This document shows, piece by piece, positions 58,801 to 64,000 of a stretch of DNA of 64,000 nucleotides (the first letter of the stretch is position 1; the number at the start of each line of letters is the position of its first letter). A program made the translations under genes and the position numbers. Origin of the DNA: Branchiostoma floridae (lineage: Eukaryota > Chordata > Leptocardii > Amphioxiformes > Branchiostomatidae). Location: assembly GCF_000003815.2 (NCBI RefSeq), contig NC_049983.1, positions 13,770,240-13,834,239 on the forward strand, in the 5' to 3' direction. Below the pieces are notes generated by a model. It was not told where the DNA came from, did not search any database, and was given only the letters and a program-made list of their open reading frames with translations.

Positions 58801-58923
58801 CAGCAAATAGGGTGAAACAGAAGCTCTAAGGCGCAAAAAGTTCGTGAATTCGTGTTTAAATCGTCCAGAATAGAGGACTAAAACGTCACAACAACAAACC
58901 TTGCAACTCCTGATCGCCGCCAT
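55847..58923 (-). CDS. HSD17B10: 17-beta-hydroxysteroid dehydrogenase 10 / 3-hydroxyacyl-CoA dehydrogenase type 2
   Basis: Five exons on the complement: 58900-58923, 57753-57917, 56769-56933, 56403-56640, 55847-56037, giving 260 residues (261 in human). Exon 1 encodes only MAAIRSCK, joining to [14 protein letters not shown], the Rossmann NAD-binding loop. NCAG (exon 3) stabilises the fold. The catalytic set is Ser154, Tyr167 and Lys171 ([17 protein letters not shown]). The C-terminus [15 protein letters not shown] is nearly that of vertebrates. It is a mitochondrial short-chain dehydrogenase: it oxidises 3-hydroxyacyl-CoAs in isoleucine and branched fatty-acid breakdown. In vertebrates it is also a subunit of mitochondrial RNase P with TRMT10C and PRORP. 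It shares a 117-bp head-to-head promoter interval with ATXN10. Confidence 0.95.
57150..57275. repeat. Dispersed repeat fragment, second copy of the 9490 family
   Basis: In HSD17B10 intron 2. Landmarks GCAGTACCAAAGG, AATCCATCCAACTGTTCTTG and a terminal (AC)n run occur in the same order as at 9530-9690. Diverged and shortened. Confidence 0.5.
57568..57620 (-). repeat. Copy of the core repeat of the 28171-29453 element
   Basis: The complement reads GTCTGGAGAAAATTTCAAG...CCATTTCCTGCATTTT, matching the unit at about 29139-29197. It follows a T/G homopolymer stretch (57488-57512). Confidence 0.65.
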
Positions 58924-59040
58924 GATGAAGAAGGTCACGAAGTAGGAAACGTCAGTGCGCAGACGCCCACTTTTAAACCAATCCAAGAACGCGACTCATA
59001 AAGCTGTCCAATCACAGCTGGCTTTACATACGACGATAAA
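58924..59040. promoter_or_regulatory. Bidirectional promoter interval of HSD17B10 and ATXN10
   Basis: Only 117 bp separate the two divergent start codons. Two CCAAT boxes lie inside (58978-58982 and 59008-59012) and there is no TATA box. Both start codons sit in ATGGCGG contexts (CATCATGGCGG on the complement; AAAATGGCGG at 59038), matching the YY1 motif often found at starts of housekeeping and mitochondrial genes. Confidence 0.7.
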
Positions 59041-62000
59041 ATGGCGGACGAAAACACGAGTTTGGGAAGTTTGCGGAGCTGTGCCAAGGTTTTAACTGAA
59101 TATGCGACTAAAGGAGAATTCATTGTTGAAGTTATAGGATGCAGAAGATTACAGGAAAACCTTGAGATACTGACAGAGCTGCTGAAATGTCAAGAAAACA
59201 GGCAAGTACTAAACAGTTTCTGTATGTTCAAGCCAAGGCCAGGGTATGTGTGTTCATGCGAACGACTTGACGTATGACCCAAGGCCCAAACATGTAAACA
59301 AACATTCAAGTTGGTACAAATAATGTAGTTCCCACTATTTAAATCCTCAGTAACACCATATACAGTCAAACCAGTCTATAGCGGTCACTCAAGGGACTAG
59401 CCAAATTTGACCACTAGCTATGGACAGGTGGCCACTATAAAGAAATGGCTGATAAAGCAAAATGCTTTCAGAAAACACTGCAGCTTAGATTAGAACATTT
59501 CTTCACATACACATGTAACGGCATAATTTGAACAGGTAAAACATTAAGATTTAAGATAAAAAAACCTTGTCAAACAAAACTGGACAGCATGAGTGTATGT
59601 TTTTTCCAAACAGAAAAAAAGTCATGAAAAATTATTATTTAACGTTACAACTGACTGAACGTAGACTATGGACCCTCTTCTTCTGATAACTGTTTGGAAA
59701 TCAAAAGATTTGAGCCTGCTGCTGTACGTGCACTGTAACCATAACTGTCAGTGTTGCTATATCAGTGGGACCGGAAAATATGTGGCCGTGACCACATTGG
59801 ACAGTGACGTCTATAGACTAAATAAATCCTTGATATTCATCATTGGGCAAAATTCAAGGGACCAACTTAAAGTAGCCACTAGGACTAATGCTCAGGTGAC
59901 CAATAACTAACTAGTAAGTCTAACATTACTACATCCATGGTGTAATTCTTGTATGTTTGGGGTTTGGAGCTCTGCCAAAAGTTAGCAGGATGTAAGAAAA
60001 CATACACAAGCACTCAATTAAGCCCTCACATGTTAGGTTTCATTAGTTTGTCCATATTAATATGATTATATTCCCTCAACAATTGTCCAGAACCAGTCTG
60101 CCTGAGTCGGTCTTCCGAGATGCCTCCTGTCTCCTGGAGGCAGTACTGCAGCACCTGGACTCCAGCCCCCCTGATGGATGGAGCCAGGGGGTTTTGGGGA
60201 CTTCCACAGAATGTTTCAGATTCCTCAGGAATTCCTGTGTTTCATGCCAAGCAAATCAGCTCAGAGTCTTGTAAGTTGCTTCTGCTATACACATTATAGA
60301 TGTATATTGTTCGCCATATGTGTTTATTATCCACTGACTTGGTAGTCGTTTCTACATTGTATTTCCCTGTACTGTTGGTGAACGATATTAGCACTTGTAA
60401 AGATAAACAATGTCTTGAATTGTCTCAACAGGAATGCAGACCTTGTTCCCACCACTTCTGCCATTGTCTCTCTTCTTGCAAAGCAACCAGAGTTATCAAA
60501 TGGCAGCCTTGAGGCAGCTGAGTTAGGTATGCAATTTCTTTCCTTGCCACTTGCGCTTGTAAATATATGTGGAGATTAGCTTCCTTTTAGATTTCAATTT
60601 CTTCTCTCAGAAATGTTGTAAGGAGCTTTCTTAATTTCAAGCAATGGGGAAAAATTCAGCTCAAATGGTGTGTTCAGAGGTGGATGTGTGTGTGCTCCTC
60701 AGTATTGTAGTTTTGTGGCTGATCCAGTATGGTAATACGGGTGGGACCGCGTGGCACGATCGGGAGCGCGTTGGTCTCAGGCCCGAGAGGTCCCGGGTTC
60801 AAATCCGCTTGCCGTGTCACCGATCTTGTGCCCTTGGGAAAGGCACTTTACACGACTTTCCTCACCTAACTCAGGTGTAATTGAGTACGTAGCTGCGGCT
60901 AGTGGCAGTGACAGGCCTTTGTTGTGGTGACAGGCCATAGGGGCATGTTCGGGCATGACGCACCCGCCATGACACACGAGTCAGGGGTAGGAGGAACCCC
61001 TTGCATCCTTGGTCGGAAGTCCTCCTAGGAGACGGAAACTCCAAATAATAAACCTGCATCTGCTGGGGCCGTCTTACGTGGCAAAACAGTTCTGTCCCTG
61101 TAGGACTTAGTGCGCCAGTACTAGACGAGAGGGTGGAGAAGGAAGTGCACACCCCTCCTTCACCTTAAAAAGTCACGTGCAGGCCAGGCAGACTGGTCGT
61201 CTAATCAACCTGTCTGCCTACCATTGATCTTCGGATACGAAGAAACAGCCATCATCATCATATCATCATCATCAGTATGGTAATAGTCATGATAAGATTT
61301 TTTTTGCTGTTCTTATGCATATAGTTGTACAGGTATCTTCATCCCAAATGCTGGCTCTACGCTGTGCTGTCCAGTTGCTAGGCAACCTGTCATCCGGGAA
61401 CCCATCGTCCCAAGAGGTTGTGTGGCAGGCAGCATACCCAGATGTCTTCCTGTGAGTACTGGCACAGTACAATAGTATGATACTCCAATTAAGAAGGTAT
61501 TTTTTTTCTTGATGGATGTTAACTGTTTTCAATGGAATATCTCATTGCACTTGTAATAAATTGTACCAGTCCATTGCAAGTTATGGTAGATGCCTGTTTG
61601 ATCCACATACATGAACAAGAATCTGTACAGCATAGCAGGCAAAGTGTATGAAAGACACTCAAATAATGTTTAATGTTTTATAAAATGATGCATTGTAAAG
61701 CGCATAAGTTACAAACACAACTATCGTTGTATCTTCTTCCCTAAATACTCTTTTGGTGCTTCACTGATGCATGACATTAAGAGTAAAATGTCCCAATGCT
61801 GTGTGTGTCGGTAGGTCAGCCCTGGGTTGTCCTGACCCCACAGCAGCAGGGTACTGCTGTATGGTCATCCACGTCTGTCTGAATGAGACCACCATGCAGC
61901 AGCTAGTGTTGGACACTAAGGGCCGTCTCCTGGTGCAGACTGTGCTGGACCTGTGTGAGAGACAGCCTGATCTAGACTGGGGGTCAGAAGTCTTTCTTGT

Positions 62001-63917
62001 TAATAGGAAACGCTAATAGTAGTAAATAATTGTCTTCTGCATCTCTTCAATTGTCAGTCAAATGAAGTAAGATTTGTTGTAGGTGTCATCAAGTATGAAC
62101 ACCCCTTTGTGTCCTTAACTTGGTAGCTGCCAATTTCTCTTGCTCTGATGTACACATCAGTCTATTGTTTATTTACCTTGTGCCCTTTCAGCACATAAGA
62201 CCTTAACTTTTAATTTCTCCATGGTCTTTGCTGTAAGTCCCTGCATCTTTAGCTATAATATGTTCTTTGTTAACATTTTATGTTTTGAATAGCCATACTG
62301 CATTAACCTACATGTGAAGGATATTACTTTTCCATAGACTGTATTCATTGTGCTGTGCTTAAGACATTATTCCTTCCACAGACTGTTGTTGGTGACTGAC
62401 AAGTTCCTGATGTCCAAGTTCTTCCTGCCCAATGTTTACAGTACACTTCCATTAGAAACAAGGTGGGTGCTATAGTCAGATTTGATGATCTACGATTAGC
62501 ACTGAATTGAAATAGCTCACTATACATTATAGAAAAAGGAATACATACCCTCATTCAGCATTTTTGACGATACCTGACTGTGCACATGATTCCCAGGATC
62601 ATCCTACTTGACATCATCTCAGCTAAGATAGGAGAGAGTGAGAGCAGCGGTCCTGGGAAGGAGGAGGAGCAGTTCCTGCCTGTTTTTGTGTTGGAGTTCC
62701 TGGCAGCTGAGTTCCAAGAAAACTTCCAGACAATCCTGTCTGTAGGGGAGAACACTGAGAACCTGGTAAGTTGGAATGCCTGGCAGACAGTCATAACCTC
62801 CATGGCAACTTGTCTACATGATGATGATACATGTACAACATAGTACTTTGTGACCCTTTGCTGACTGTGTTAACATATAAGGGTATTTGCCAAACTGAAA
62901 TAATTGTTCTAATTGATTGACATTTCAAGCTCTGTATACACTAGTGATTTTAATCTTTTTTCATATCCACAATTTTCCCCTCAGGAAGCAGTGATTATTA
63001 TGAAACTCCTGAAGGTGCTGTGTCTTGGAACGGGGCAACGGGAGAAATACATTGAACTTGTCAGGATGGAGTCATTACTAGAGTCTGGTGTAGGTAAGTC
63101 ATTGGTAGATTTTATATGTACATTTGGAGCATCAAAAAACAACCATCACTCAAACGGGTCTTCTGATAGGGAAGTTTGAAGGTTTTTGAACAAATCTGTT
63201 GTCATACTTCTTTATATGGTTACAAAGTATTGTGTGGTCTTTGGCACAGTTATTTGTCGCATTCTGTACAGTTACAAAATGATGCCAAAAGTTAACAATT
63301 TATCACATTACATGACATGGCAGTAGCCCCTTAGATACTACTGTAGCTACTTAGATTTAGTAACTAACTTGTGAAGGAAAGCAGTCTAACAAATCAACAA
63401 AGTTGCAGGAGAGTCTATGGTAAGGTACAGTTACCAAGGGAATCAGCAAAATAAATCAATAAAGCATGTGCAACTATTGGATTACCCATTACAAAAGAGT
63501 TTTGTGTATCATAGATATGGAGGACTGGACTAGGTTGATGCATCTTAAATGTAAACTTAGAAGCTAGCAAAAGATGAGTCATGGAAAAATTACCTCCCTG
63601 GATTAAAAACGTTGTAGGATTGAGACATGTTCATGTTTTAGCCCTTGGCAGTCTATAGGTGACTCAGATTTGTAGTGGTAAACCATAAACGTAGAATGCT
63701 AAAGATTTAGCAATGCTTTCTAATACTGTCTTTTGTCGCAGAATTACTCAGATTAACTACTGCAGCTGGTAAACTTGGGGACAACATCTTCAGCCAGTCA
63801 CAGAAGCTGGCCCCCCCAGACAGTCCTGATGATGTACACCCTGTACATGGGCTGAAGAGAGACCTCATACGTCTGCTGGGAAACATGTGCTTCCAGAACA
63901 CCTCCAACCAGGACAAA
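59041..63917 (+). CDS. ATXN10: Ataxin-10, 5' part (continues past the window end)
   Basis: Nine exons visible: 59041-59201, 60091-60270, 60432-60526, 61325-61451, 61815-61982, 62382-62462, 62597-62765, 62985-63093, 63742-63917, encoding the first 422 residues. The blocks TECFRFLRNSCVSCQANQ and LKRDLIRLLGNMCFQN match the two most conserved stretches of vertebrate ATXN10 (the second opens the C-terminal ataxin-10 domain). The protein is an armadillo-like helical repeat, cytoplasmic, linked in vertebrates to cell division and neuronal survival. Intron 1 appears to use a GC donor (AG|GCAAGT at 59202); the nearby GT would put a stop codon in exon 2. Exon 4 needs the acceptor at 61323-61324, not the next AG, to keep phase. 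Remaining exons lie beyond 64000. Confidence 0.92.
59357..59905. repeat. Dispersed repeat fragments in ATXN10 intron 1
   Basis: Left block CAGTCAAACCAGTCTATAGC...CACTCAAGGGACTAGCC, and two more blocks with GTGGCC..., CAAGGGACCAAC and GTCTATAGACTAA (59770-59885). They read as diverged copies of one short-repeat family separated by unrelated sequence. No protein coding. Confidence 0.4.
60738..61272 (+). mobile_element. tRNA-derived SINE with 13-bp target-site duplication, ATXN10 intron 3
   Basis: The 5' part is tRNA-like, with an A-box-like TGGCACGATCGG and an exact B box GGTTCAAATCC (60796-60806). The conserved block ACCGATCTTGTGCCCTTGGG follows. The 3' end is a (CAT)n tail. CAGTATGGTAATA occurs exactly on both sides (60725-60737 and 61273-61285), proving a retroposed insertion. 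It ends only 52 bp before exon 4. Confidence 0.88.
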
Positions 63918-64000
63918 GTACAATGTTTGGAATTATCATCAGTAGTGTTGTTTGACTTTTAGGTTGACTTTACTGATGATAAACAGAGGAATAGAAAGTA

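Noticed and set aside
60796-60806. Possible tRNA gene because of an exact B box
   Set aside because: No complete cloverleaf. Target duplication and (CAT)n tail show it is a SINE.

Overview
The window reads as a deuterostome animal genome, most likely a lancelet (Branchiostoma). This is inferred from spliced genes whose exons translate to close relatives of vertebrate proteins, a single Wnt7-type gene next to orthologues of genes that vertebrates split between two Wnt7 paralogous regions, and many short terminal-inverted-repeat elements, tRNA-derived SINEs and minisatellites. The species cannot be fixed from the sequence alone. Most of the window is intron or intergenic DNA, so coding regions had to be rebuilt exon by exon from splice sites and reading phase.

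Layout. 1-1862: left part of a Ty3/gypsy-like LTR retrotransposon on the minus strand (LTR piece, primer-binding site, gag, start of pol with a retropepsin motif), interrupted by two assembly gaps (1863-2146 and 2922-3564) flanked by a 93-bp exact duplicate. 4338-15687: two tandem plus-strand carboxypeptidase A-like genes, 12 exons each with identical intron phases. 18528-40721: Wnt7 on the minus strand, five coding exons, with a 15.3-kb first intron full of mobile-element debris. 46513-47608: DNAJB9/ERdj4, minus. 48609-54085: cereblon (CRBN), plus, 11 coding exons. 55847-58923: HSD17B10, minus, five exons. 59041 to beyond the window end: ATXN10, plus, nine exons visible.

Gene relationships. 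DNAJB9 and CRBN are head to head about 1 kb apart. CRBN and HSD17B10 are tail to tail. HSD17B10 and ATXN10 are head to head with only 117 bp between start codons, which suggests a shared promoter. In human, WNT7B and ATXN10 are neighbours on 22q13 while WNT7A and CRBN are both on distal 3p, so Wnt7-CRBN-ATXN10 linkage here looks like the arrangement before vertebrate genome duplication. The carboxypeptidases are secreted digestive-type zymogens unrelated to the other genes.

Non-genic structure. Clear elements include TA-flanked MITE-like sequences in introns, a tRNA-SINE with a 13-bp target-site duplication in ATXN10, a 31-bp minisatellite split by a 700-bp fold-back palindrome in Wnt7 intron 1, and two tiny (24-30 bp) palindromes each flanked by 6-8 bp direct repeats. 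No CRISPR array, rRNA or intact tRNA gene was seen.
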